Assembly (NCBI GenBank): GCA_902774145.1
Contig: CACYHC010000033.1
Span: forward strand, 1 to 32,758
Direction: 5' to 3'
Length of the DNA stretch: 32,758 bases
Origin: an uncultured Bacteroidia bacterium
Lineage (GTDB): Bacteria > Bacteroidota > Bacteroidia > Bacteroidales > UBA932
The notes under the pieces are model-generated. The model was not told the DNA's origin. It did no database searches and worked only from the letters and a program-made list of their open reading frames with translations. Positions 1 to 7,827 of this stretch are shown piece after piece; position 1 is the first letter of the stretch, and the number at the start of each line of letters is the position of its first letter. Both the position numbers and the translations under genes were made by a program.

Positions 1-50
1 CCCTTGAACAGGGCCTCAATCCGGGATTCTATCTGCTTTTCGGAAATCAT
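1..50 (-). CDS. N-terminal fragment of a gene leaving the window (possibly RimP)
   Basis: An ATG at 50-48 on the minus strand opens a frame of 16 complete codons (MISEKQIESRIEALFK) that runs off the left edge without a stop. A good -7 promoter box (TATATTTG, 57-64) lies seven bases upstream, so the start is credible and the transcript would be nearly leaderless. The start of Bacteroidota ribosome maturation factor RimP often looks similar (a short charged helix), but sixteen residues cannot establish that. The RimP suggestion is a weak inference. Confidence 0.45.
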   Translation of the reverse strand, partial: MISEKQIESRIEALFK

Positions 51-56
51 AACCTA

Positions 57-64
57 CAAATATA
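57..64 (-). promoter_or_regulatory. Bacteroidota -7 promoter box (TATATTTG) for the left-edge gene
   Basis: Read on the minus strand, 64-57 is TATATTTG, a full match to the Bacteroidota sigma-ABfr -7 consensus TAnnTTTG. It is followed seven bases later by the ATG of the left-edge gene. No clean TTTG -33 element is at ideal spacing; a TTTTGG about 27 bases upstream is too far. Confidence 0.5.
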
Positions 65-133
65 GCAAGAATCTTGCAGAATCAAGAAGGCCAAAAGTAG
101 CAGGCCCCGTAAGTCGCTAGGATACAGGACCCG

Positions 134-164
134 TTGGAATATTGCAAACAATTTTTTAACTTTG
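134..164 (+). promoter_or_regulatory. Promoter of the PUL regulator (-33 TTGG, -7 TAACTTTG)
   Basis: TAACTTTG at 157-164 matches the TAnnTTTG -7 consensus exactly. A TTG at 134-136 sits 20 bases upstream, in the place of the -33 TTTG element. Transcription would start near 168-171, about 40 bases before the ATG at 212. A perfect inverted repeat (171-186) begins at the predicted start site. Confidence 0.6.
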
Positions 165-170
165 ACTTTT

Positions 171-186
171 GAAGTGCGTGCACTTC
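171..186. repeat. Perfect 6-4-6 inverted repeat at the predicted transcription start
   Basis: GAAGTG-CGTG-CACTTC is a perfect dyad placed immediately downstream of the regulator's -7 box, in the untranslated leader. It could be an operator for autoregulation or a small hairpin at the 5' end of the mRNA. The sequence shows the dyad; the function is inferred. Confidence 0.5.
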
Positions 187-211
187 TAATGAGAATTTAC
201 CACTAAAATTA

Positions 212-2680
212 ATGAACCAACTTGTCAAATATCTTGCAGTCACGGCTTTCCTTCTTTTGGGAGCATCCGGATATTGCCTTGCAGATTTCGACAACGGACT
301 ATTGTTCAAGTCATACGAAGTGAGCCCGTCCGAGAGGACATCTCTCATTCTTCCATCCGACCCCGAAAGGCCTCTTACCTTCAGCGACTCGCTGGAAGTT
401 TCTTTTCTCCTCCAGGTAAACCTCGACCTGAGCCGTTACGGATATATCTTCCGGACAATCCTGAACAACAGCGAATCTGTGGATGTTCTCCTGTACACCC
501 CTTATAGAGAACCCACTTCAATCTGTGCAACCGGAGACCATGAAAATTTAATCCGGATCCCCATATCCGGGGATCGCTGGCAGAAGATCAGACTGGTATT
601 GAAGAACAGTGACGGGACTACAGCAGCATTCCTGAACGGCCTGAATGTTGCCGCAGTCAAATGCACTTCCTGTCCGGTATCGGCCACGCTCTGCTTCGGG
701 AAGAACAACATTGGCTATTTCGTCACCAACGATGTGGCTCCAATGACAATAAAGGACCTTACGATAGCCAGAGACGGGGGGCGTCCCGAGTTCTTCAAGT
801 TGGATGGCATCTCCTCGCTATCGAAGAATGCCACGATTCCGGCCGCGGTAGAGAATCCCGTCTGGAGAAAGAATCTGAACAGCCATTGGAATCTTATCTG
901 GAGAGCGAAATTGCCGTCGGTTTCGTATATCTGCCCTGATTCGGAAAGATCGGTCGTATACATAATATCTGACAAGCAGGTTACGGCCTATGATCTGCGC
1001 CGCTTGAGCGCCTCGCAGTGGGACACCGCCAAAGACATCAGAATCCACTTGATAGACAATGATTTCGTGATTCTGAAAGACGGCACGCTCGCATATCACG
1101 ACATAGACAGCCGGGAACTCATCAAATTCGACCGGACCTGTCATGATTGGGAGAGGGACAACCCCATTGCGAAGCACTCCACCCATCTTCATGACAACTT
1201 GATCTATCACAGGGCAAGCGGCAACTTCATAGAAATGTTCGGATACGGCCAGTACAGGTATTCAAACAACCTGTTCGTCTGGAATCCCGAAGACGGGAGT
1301 TCCTTCTCGACTGTGATACCGGAACTGGGCCCGAGATATATGGCGGCCGCCGGAATACGCGACGACAAGATTTATATCTTCAGCGGCAGGGGGAATACCC
1401 AGGGTGCGCAGGAACTCGGAACAAAAATTTATGGAGATCTCGTTGAAATCGACGTGAATGATTTCAGCGCGAAGGTCATCTGGAGTGAGAATACAAATAA
1501 CACCGAAGTTGCAGCCGCCGACCTCTTGTTCGAACGCAACAAAGATTCATTCCTCACGCTCTGCTATAACCCCAGCGAATACAAGACCTGCCTTCAGTTA
1601 AGGCGTTACGACATGGACGGTTCATACGAGAGTCTCGGAGAAAGCCTCCCATACAACTTCCTGGACATCGAGTCGGAAGCGAGACTGGTATTCAGTGAGC
1701 ATACCCAATGTTACTATGCCTTCATCACCCAGAAAGAGGATGATAATACATTTTCGGTTCGTGCATATTCGATACTGAGTCCGGTTCTGGCCTCCGAAGA
1801 CCAGGGCAGGAGCTCAAATAAAGCACTGCCCTGGATATGGGCTGCCCTGGGCGTCCTGCTTGCAGCAGCGGCAATCGTCTTCAAAAAATATCCGGCAAAG
1901 AAAACATCGGAAGAAAGCCTGGAAGCGGCGGAAGAGGCCATCGGGACAAAAGCTGAGGAGCCTATTGGTCCGGGCATCCATCTCCTGGGCGTGTTCAAAG
2001 TCATCTCGGCAGACGGCGTGGACATCAGCGCAAACTTTTCTCCCCTGATGAAACAGATTCTCTGCATCCTCATCCTCAATTCCGGCTCGAAGCAGGGGAT
2101 ATCCAACGCCAATCTCAAGGAGGCTCTCTGGTTCGACAAATCAGACGAAAGCTTTCACAACAACAAAGGCGTAATGATCAAGAAGATCAGGTTATTCCTT
2201 GAACAGGTGGACCCCGGTCTTGTCATAGTGTCCAACAAAGGCTGCTGGAGCCTCGAAGACCAGAATGGCAAATGCGACTATCTGACCGCAATGGATACCT
2301 TGCTCTCCCCTTCCGTCCAGCCCAAGGACATCATGAAGACCGCCGTTCTGGGCAACCTCCTTACGGATATGCATTTCGAATGGCTCGATGCCTACAAATC
2401 CCAATACGAGAATCTGGTCATCGGAAAGCTTGAGGCAATACCGGTCAGCACCATCGATGAGGAAAGCGCCCATCAAGCCATCAACTGGGCAGACGCGATG
2501 CTTGCCTTCGACAGCCTCGACGAAGACAGCATCCGGGTAAAATGCCGCGCTCTAATCACACTGAAAAGAAACGGTACGGCCAAACGCGTATTTGAAAACT
2601 TCAGAGAGTATTATCGGCAGACGCTGGACGAAGAATTCGACGAAAGTTTCAACGATTTTCTTAAAAATTCAAGGCGTTAA
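212..2680 (+). CDS. Membrane-spanning one-component regulator: LamG/beta-propeller sensor, TM helix, SARP-like winged-helix and BTAD C-terminus
   Basis: This is probably the transcriptional switch of the adjacent PUL. The 822-aa protein starts with a signal peptide (about 1-25). A LamG/concanavalin-like beta region follows (about 30-200), then a kelch/propeller-like stretch (about 235-530). There is one transmembrane helix at about 539-557 (PWIWAALGVLLAAAAIVF) followed by a KK-rich positive-inside flank. The cytoplasmic part has an OmpR/SARP-like winged helix at about 585-690 (typical segment with LKEALWF and NNKGVMIKKIR) and a helical BTAD/TPR-like tail to 822. The sensor outside and DNA-binding domain inside resemble a ToxR-like layout rather than the usual hybrid two-component or sigma/anti-sigma PUL regulators. 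It lies 77 bp upstream of susC on the same strand, and dyads in both leaders are candidate binding sites. Domain names rest on pattern recognition, not a search. Confidence 0.7.
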   Translation: MNQLVKYLAVTAFLLLGASGYCLADFDNGLLFKSYEVSPSERTSLILPSDPERPLTFSDSLEVSFLLQVNLDLSRYGYIFRTILNNSESVDVLLYTPYREPTSICATGDHENLIRIPISGDRWQKIRLVLKNSDGTTAAFLNGLNVAAVKCTSCPVSATLCFGKNNIGYFVTNDVAPMTIKDLTIARDGGRPEFFKLDGISSLSKNATIPAAVENPVWRKNLNSHWNLIWRAKLPSVSYICPDSERSVVYIISDKQVTAYDLRRLSASQWDTAKDIRIHLIDNDFVILKDGTLAYHDIDSRELIKFDRTCHDWERDNPIAKHSTHLHDNLIYHRASGNFIEMFGYGQYRYSNNLFVWNPEDGSSFSTVIPELGPRYMAAAGIRDDKIYIFSGRGNTQGAQELGTKIYGDLVEIDVNDFSAKVIWSENTNNTEVAAADLLFERNKDSFLTLCYNPSEYKTCLQLRRYDMDGSYESLGESLPYNFLDIESEARLVFSEHTQCYYAFITQKEDDNTFSVRAYSILSPVLASEDQGRSSNKALPWIWAALGVLLAAAAIVFKKYPAKKTSEESLEAAEEAIGTKAEEPIGPGIHLLGVFKVISADGVDISANFSPLMKQILCILILNSGSKQGISNANLKEALWFDKSDESFHNNKGVMIKKIRLFLEQVDPGLVIVSNKGCWSLEDQNGKCDYLTAMDTLLSPSVQPKDIMKTAVLGNLLTDMHFEWLDAYKSQYENLVIGKLEAIPVSTIDEESAHQAINWADAMLAFDSLDEDSIRVKCRALITLKRNGTAKRVFENFREYYRQTLDEEFDESFNDFLKNSRR

Positions 2681-2712
2681 TCCTTTTATTAATACATACG
2701 CTAATTAAGGCA

Positions 2713-2747
2713 ATATAGTTTGGCGCTCTAAACACGTAAAACTATAT
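2713..2747. promoter_or_regulatory. 9-bp inverted repeat in the susC leader (candidate operator)
   Basis: ATATAGTTT (2713-2721) and its exact reverse complement AAACTATAT (2739-2747) are separated by 17 bases, placing the half-sites 26 bp centre to centre. The left arm contains TAtaGTTTG, a near match to the -7 box with one extra spacer base. The pair ends 10 bases before the susC ATG. This fits a dimeric binding site for the neighbouring regulator; a hairpin masking the susC start is the alternative. Confidence 0.5.
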
Positions 2748-2757
2748 CAAAGATCTT

Positions 2758-5700
2758 ATGTTACACTCAAAAACTGCATTTTGGTTGCATGCTTTTGCCA
2801 TTGTCGTACTGTCCGCAGCGACAGCTGGATCCGGCACGGAAGCAATTGCCAAAGCCAACAAAAATGCCAAAGTCGTCGGGTCGGTCACCGGCACGGTTTC
2901 TGCCGGAGAGCCCATGCCCGGTCCCCTTGCAGGAGCGACCGTGATGAACGTCACCACAGGTGAAGGCGTCACCACAGACGTCGATGGCAACTACAAGATC
3001 GGAATTACCGGTCCCAAGGACATTCTCCAGTTCCGATTCCTCGGCTTCAAGGATGTCGACAAGATCGTCGGCATCGCAACGAGGATCGATGTCGAGATGG
3101 AAGACAGCTACAACACCCTCGACGATGTGATCGTCGTCGGCTACGGTACGACAAAGAAGAGAGACATCACCGGTTCGATCGTTTCCGTCTCGAAGGAAGA
3201 CATCGAATCCAAGATGCCCACGAACATCTATGATGTCCTTCAAGGAACCGCTGCAGGTGTCCAGGTCACTTCCGGTTCAGGTCAGCCCGGTGAAGGTTCA
3301 TCTGTCATCATCCGTGGCACATCTACCATGAACGACGCCGGCGTAGGCCCCCTTTGGGTCGTAGACGGCGTCCCCAGCACCGATATCGACCAGATCAATC
3401 CCTACGACATCGAGAGCATAGAAGTCCTCAAGGATGCAGCGTCTGCCGCAATCTACGGCGCCCGCTCGGCAAATGGCGTCATCCTCGTCACCACCAAGAG
3501 AGGCAACGAAAGCACTCCTGTCCTCGAGGTAAGATACCAGCACTCGATGGCGAACCTCACCCACAAGCTTCCCCAGCTGAATGCCAACGAATACCGCCAG
3601 ATGCAGAACCAGTACATGGAATATGCCCTTGGCGAGGGTGACGGCCTGGTGAGCCAGGCTGTCATCAATGTGCTCAATTCCCAGCTCGGAGATCCCTACA
3701 ATGTACTTTTGAACGCCGACAACGACTATCAGGACATCGCATACCGTCTTGCTCACAAGGACCAGGTCGACCTCAACTTCGGCGGAGCGACAAAACAGTT
3801 CAAGTATATGGTGATGGGAGGGTTCTACAACGAGCAGGGCATCATCAAGAAAACCAATTTCACTCGCGGGAACATCCGTCTGAATGCAGACTACAAGGCC
3901 AGCAAGATTCTTTCCGTCGGCACGAAAATCAACATGAGCTATGCCAAGAAAGACGGTGTGGACGAGGCCGGCTACCTGAACAGCATCCTCTCACGTAAAC
4001 CTACGCTCAGCCTCTACTACCCCGACGGGGCGCTCATCGGCACGCTCTGGGGGATCAGTCCCCTGTCTGCAAGTCTCCAGACCAACTTCAACGAGTACTA
4101 CAGGGCATCACTTTTCCAGTATATCGAGCTCAACTTCTCAGAGAAGGTGAAGTGGACGACAAACCTGAATGCCAACTTCGGCCTGGTCAGGTACACGTTC
4201 ATGCGCCCCACAGCGCTCAGTGACCAATACCGGACAAACAGCGGCCAGCACCGCAGCACGATGAGCTACGACCTGATGAACGAGAATTACATCAGCTACA
4301 ACGACACCTTCGACGGGAAACACAACCTCCAGGTTATGGCCGGCTTTTCTTTCCAATGGTGGAGAACGGCGCTTGAGTATTTCAAGGGCAAGGATTCCGC
4401 AACGGATTCAATCTACACCATGAACGCCTTCGCAGCGAACTTCGACCTCACGGCGACAGGTTCGACTGAAACGGCGCACAATATGGTCTCAGGCTTCGCC
4501 CGAGTAACATACAACTACCGATCCCGCTACATTCTTTCCGCTAATTTCCGCGCTGACGGATCATCCCGTTTCGCAAAAGACAAAAAAGTAGGATTCTTCC
4601 CTTCCGTATCGGCAGCATGGCGTATAACTGACGAGAAGTTTATGAACCCGGTGAAAAAAGCCCTCAAACTTACGGACTGGAAGATCCGCGCAAGCTACGG
4701 TGTAACCGGAAACGAGGCAATCGGCGATTACGACGCACAGCTGAGCTATGCCGTCGGAGGCATTTACGACGGCATAGCCGACAACCTCCTCGCGAATTAT
4801 GAGATTCCCAAGGAATGGGGGTTCAATACGGTCAGAAAGAATATCGGATCCATCAAGAACAATGGCTTTGAGCTGGCATTCAAGGGGACCTTCCTGAATA
4901 AGAAGCACACCTATATCCACATAGATGCCAACCTTACATACAGCCGCAACATCGTTTCCGAACTCGCAAACCACCAGAACTACATCCACAGCAACAACTG
5001 GTATATCTCCGAAGGACGGCCACTCGGCGACTTCTACGGCTACAAATACCTCGGAGTGTTCGCTTACGACGAGTCCAACGCCTTCACCGACGACTGGAAG
5101 CAACTTACGCCCGTATTCAACAGCGAAGGCCAATTCAGCCACTATACGCTTGACGGCCAGGTGTATGCCGGAACAGTCAATAAAAAGACCCTTCCCAACG
5201 GCAAGGCCTTCCGTGGTGGCGACATCAACTGGGATGAGCTGAATCCCGAGCACAGGAACGGTATCATCGATGATAAGGACCGCGGGATTCTTGGAAACGC
5301 CCAGCCCTTCCTCACCGGAGGTCTTGCCCTCACATTCCGTTTCTACCAGTTCACCCTTTCCGCATCCGGCTTCTTCTCCGTTGGCGGCAAGATTTACAAC
5401 TATGCACGCTACAATATGGACCAGAACAGTATGCAGGCGTGGTCGACGACTCCTTCAGTATACTGGAAGAACAACTTCTGGGTAAAGCAGGGAGATGTTG
5501 TGGACTATCCCAGGCCTTACCACGACAGTTGGCAGAACGACAGAAGCGTGAACTCATACTACATAGAAGACGGTTCATTTATCAAAATCAAAAATGTCCG
5601 TCTCACCTACCGTTTCAAGCAGCAGATTGTAAAGAAGATGAACATCAAGGGACTCGCTACTTACATTTATGTGACCAACCCGTTCACTTTCACTGCATAC

Positions 5701-5811
5701 AAAGGATACGATCCAGAGTTCTCTTCTTATAGCGCACTCTCGATCGGCATGGATACAAACCGGTTCCCCCGCAACAGGGAGTACGGCCTGGGTATTACCG
5801 TCAACTTCTAA
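2758..5811 (+). CDS. susC-like: SusC/RagA-type TonB-dependent outer-membrane transporter
   Basis: This outer-membrane channel imports oligosaccharides with its SusD partner, powered by TonB. The 1017-aa protein has a signal peptide (about 1-25), then a carboxypeptidase-D-like plug extension (about 40-115, with GATVMNVTTGEG and DVDGNYKIGI). A SusC signature follows with DDVIVVGYGTTKKRD, SVSKEDIESKMP and a plug domain containing IIRGTS, PLWVVDGVP and IESIEVLKDAASAAIYGARS. The rest is a long beta-barrel ending in an aromatic C-terminal strand (GLGITVNF). Length is normal for the family. The susD gene starts 12 bp downstream, and the candidate operator 2713-2747 lies immediately upstream. The glycan specificity cannot be read from the sequence; the neighbouring GH92 and GH97 suggest alpha-mannosyl/alpha-galactosyl substrates. 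Confidence 0.95.
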   Translation: MLHSKTAFWLHAFAIVVLSAATAGSGTEAIAKANKNAKVVGSVTGTVSAGEPMPGPLAGATVMNVTTGEGVTTDVDGNYKIGITGPKDILQFRFLGFKDVDKIVGIATRIDVEMEDSYNTLDDVIVVGYGTTKKRDITGSIVSVSKEDIESKMPTNIYDVLQGTAAGVQVTSGSGQPGEGSSVIIRGTSTMNDAGVGPLWVVDGVPSTDIDQINPYDIESIEVLKDAASAAIYGARSANGVILVTTKRGNESTPVLEVRYQHSMANLTHKLPQLNANEYRQMQNQYMEYALGEGDGLVSQAVINVLNSQLGDPYNVLLNADNDYQDIAYRLAHKDQVDLNFGGATKQFKYMVMGGFYNEQGIIKKTNFTRGNIRLNADYKASKILSVGTKINMSYAKKDGVDEAGYLNSILSRKPTLSLYYPDGALIGTLWGISPLSASLQTNFNEYYRASLFQYIELNFSEKVKWTTNLNANFGLVRYTFMRPTALSDQYRTNSGQHRSTMSYDLMNENYISYNDTFDGKHNLQVMAGFSFQWWRTALEYFKGKDSATDSIYTMNAFAANFDLTATGSTETAHNMVSGFARVTYNYRSRYILSANFRADGSSRFAKDKKVGFFPSVSAAWRITDEKFMNPVKKALKLTDWKIRASYGVTGNEAIGDYDAQLSYAVGGIYDGIADNLLANYEIPKEWGFNTVRKNIGSIKNNGFELAFKGTFLNKKHTYIHIDANLTYSRNIVSELANHQNYIHSNNWYISEGRPLGDFYGYKYLGVFAYDESNAFTDDWKQLTPVFNSEGQFSHYTLDGQVYAGTVNKKTLPNGKAFRGGDINWDELNPEHRNGIIDDKDRGILGNAQPFLTGGLALTFRFYQFTLSASGFFSVGGKIYNYARYNMDQNSMQAWSTTPSVYWKNNFWVKQGDVVDYPRPYHDSWQNDRSVNSYYIEDGSFIKIKNVRLTYRFKQQIVKKMNIKGLATYIYVTNPFTFTAYKGYDPEFSSYSALSIGMDTNRFPRNREYGLGITVNF

Positions 5812-5823
5812 AAGAGCTGCAAC

Positions 5824-7159
5824 ATGAAAAGCATTATCAGATATTCAACCCTAAGCCTCATTGGCATATCGTTGGCTGTGTCGTCCTGCAACATCCTGGA
5901 CTCCAATCCCATAAGCGAGATTCCGGAGAATCAGATGTGGCAGAACGAGCGCGACGTCAACGCAGGCATAGCCGAAATCTATTCCTCCTTCCGAACAGCG
6001 CTCAGGACCAACTGGTTCTGCTGGGGAGAGATGCGTTCAGACAACTTTGTACTTGCACAGGAACTTCCTTCCGAGTACTCGAATCTCATCCTGAACCAGA
6101 TGACGACCTTCGCAATCAAGCACATCCCCGATGCGAACATCACGGACCAGGCACTCAAAAGCGACTACCTCGGTCAAGCCTATGCGATGAGGGCGCTCTG
6201 CTATTTCTATGCGACCCGCGTGTGGGGCGCGGTTCCGGTATATACGGAGCCCGTCGACAATATCGCAAACGCAGTGGTGAAGGGCCGCACTGACAAGGAA
6301 GAAGTGATGCGCAACATCATACTTCCCGACCTCGAACGGGCCCTCGAACTCATCAACCCCGCCAATGTAGAGCGCAAGCGTATCAGCCGCAATGCAATCT
6401 ATGCCATCATGGCTGACGTACAGATGTGGCTGGGAGAGTGGGAAGCCGCCGATGCCACCATCGACCTTTTCATGGCTGCGAACGGCAGCCCCAGTGCTGC
6501 CACCTCAAACTCAAAGGTAAAATTCCAGAAAGACATCGTCGAACTAAAGAATACCTTTGTCTTCCCTCATCTGGAGCATCCTCGGATGCGGCATGGGCCA
6601 GGGAGCGACAGTCGTCCTCTCTCCAAAGCTCCAGGCAATCTATGAGGCGGGAATTGCGAAAGCTCCTGTAGACAAGAGGTTCGAACAGTATCTTTGCCCC
6701 AACAGAAGCAGCGCAGAGACTTATCAAGTCCATAAATATATGGCAAACGGAACGGCGGTCAAATACCAGGACTACATCAACTGCCAGGTGGCATATCCCA
6801 TCTACCGATACACCGATGTCCTGCTCATGCAGGCAGAGGTGAAGGCCCAGCTCTCCAAGTGGCAGGACGCCCTCAATCTCATCCAGTTTGTGGCAGAGCG
6901 TGCAGGCGTCGCTTCAAAGCTCCCTCCGGTAAGCGCCTTCGCTTCCACAGACGAGCTCATCGACTTCATCCTGGACCAGAAACAGATAGAGCAGGTAGGC
7001 GAAGGCAAGAGGTGGTTCGACCTTGTAAAATATCACAAAGCCGTCGAGGTCATGAACCCTATCAACGGCCTGAGCAGCCAGGACGAAGAACTCTTCCCCA
7101 TCCATCAGAGCGTACTCAACCTCTGTCAGGGCGCATACGAGCAGAACAAGGGTTATTAA
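5824..7159 (+). pseudogene. susD-like: SusD/RagB-like glycan-binding lipoprotein, interrupted by a frameshift
   Basis: This is the SusD partner of the preceding SusC: a surface lipoprotein lid that captures glycan. Frame 1 begins with a lipoprotein signal (lipobox AVSSC, Cys22), includes the SusD-typical YLGQAYAMRALCYFYATRVWG, and stops at 6645. The rest (PIYRYTDVLLMQAEV, then EQVGEGKRWFDLVKYHK) continues in frame 2 to 7159. The two frames join well near the CCC at 6564-6566: dropping one C gives NTFVFLIWSIL and a 444-aa protein. That is either a real 1-base insertion or a sequencing/assembly error. A tryptophan-rich helix usually found before the IPDANIT segment seems to be missing (QMTT runs straight into FAIKHIPD), so the protein is also short for the family. 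A downstream fragment could only start at an internal ATG and would lack a signal peptide. Confidence 0.85.
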
Positions 7160-7174
7160 TATTTCTGCAAAGCA

Positions 7175-7825
7175 ATGAAAATGAAAAGATTTATATTCGG
7201 CTCCATGGCAGCTTTCGTTCTTTTGGCCATGACCTCCTGCGAAGGATTCAAGCTCCAGACGGACTACCACTACACCAGCCAGCCTCTTGATCCTCACGTG
7301 AACATGACGGCCTGGGAGTATATGCAGTCGCGCGCCGACCTCAGTGAAATGGTCGATGCGGTGAAATACGCAGAAATGGAAGATTACTACAGCCAGACGG
7401 AGAATGTCGTGACATACCTCTTCATCAACAATGACGGTATGGCAAACTTCCGCGAGAGTCATGCTCAAGTGCAGAAAATCGAATATTGCGACAAGGAGCA
7501 GGTACAAAGGCTTCTCCTGTACCACATGGTACTCGGAGAATACCACTCGATGAACAAGAAGCTCCCCGTCGAACCTATCTATGTGAAGACATTCCTTGAA
7601 GGAGAGTGGGGGTTGATGACCATCAAGGTCAACAAATCTTCTTCCAATTCCATCGGATCCCCGATCGCCAACGGGAACATTGTCTGCAACGAGACTTCCA
7701 GCAATTTCAGGTCAAAGAGAATCAGTTCTGTGACTTCGAACATCCTCCCCACCAACGGAGTAATCCACATCTTCAACGACTACTCGATGTTCCGCAAGAC
7801 CAGCACAGACGTCACACCTTATTAA
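7175..7825 (+). CDS. Fasciclin (FAS1)-like lipoprotein
   Basis: A 216-aa predicted surface or periplasmic lipoprotein: signal peptide with lipobox AMTSC, Cys22. The body fits a single FAS1 fold. Expected elements are an early helical stretch (MTAWEYMQSRADLSEMVDAV), a TYLFINNDGMANF strand in place of the usual TVFAPTDDAF, the H1-like LLLYHMVLGEY, and a C-terminal NGVIHIFNDYSMF matching the H2 NGVIHVID motif. FAS1 domains mediate adhesion or ligand binding, and Bacteroidota PULs often carry such lipoproteins beside SusCD, where a role in glycan capture is presumed. It starts 15 bp after the susD stop and ends two bases before the next gene, so it is in the operon. The function within the PUL is inferred. 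Confidence 0.7.
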   Translation: MKMKRFIFGSMAAFVLLAMTSCEGFKLQTDYHYTSQPLDPHVNMTAWEYMQSRADLSEMVDAVKYAEMEDYYSQTENVVTYLFINNDGMANFRESHAQVQKIEYCDKEQVQRLLLYHMVLGEYHSMNKKLPVEPIYVKTFLEGEWGLMTIKVNKSSSNSIGSPIANGNIVCNETSSNFRSKRISSVTSNILPTNGVIHIFNDYSMFRKTSTDVTPY

Positions 7826-7827
7826 TA

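Noticed and set aside
7606-7827. Upstream extension of the Ig-rich lipoprotein
   Set aside because: It overlaps the fasciclin gene in another frame and buries the lipobox; a start at 7828 or 7840 restores it.
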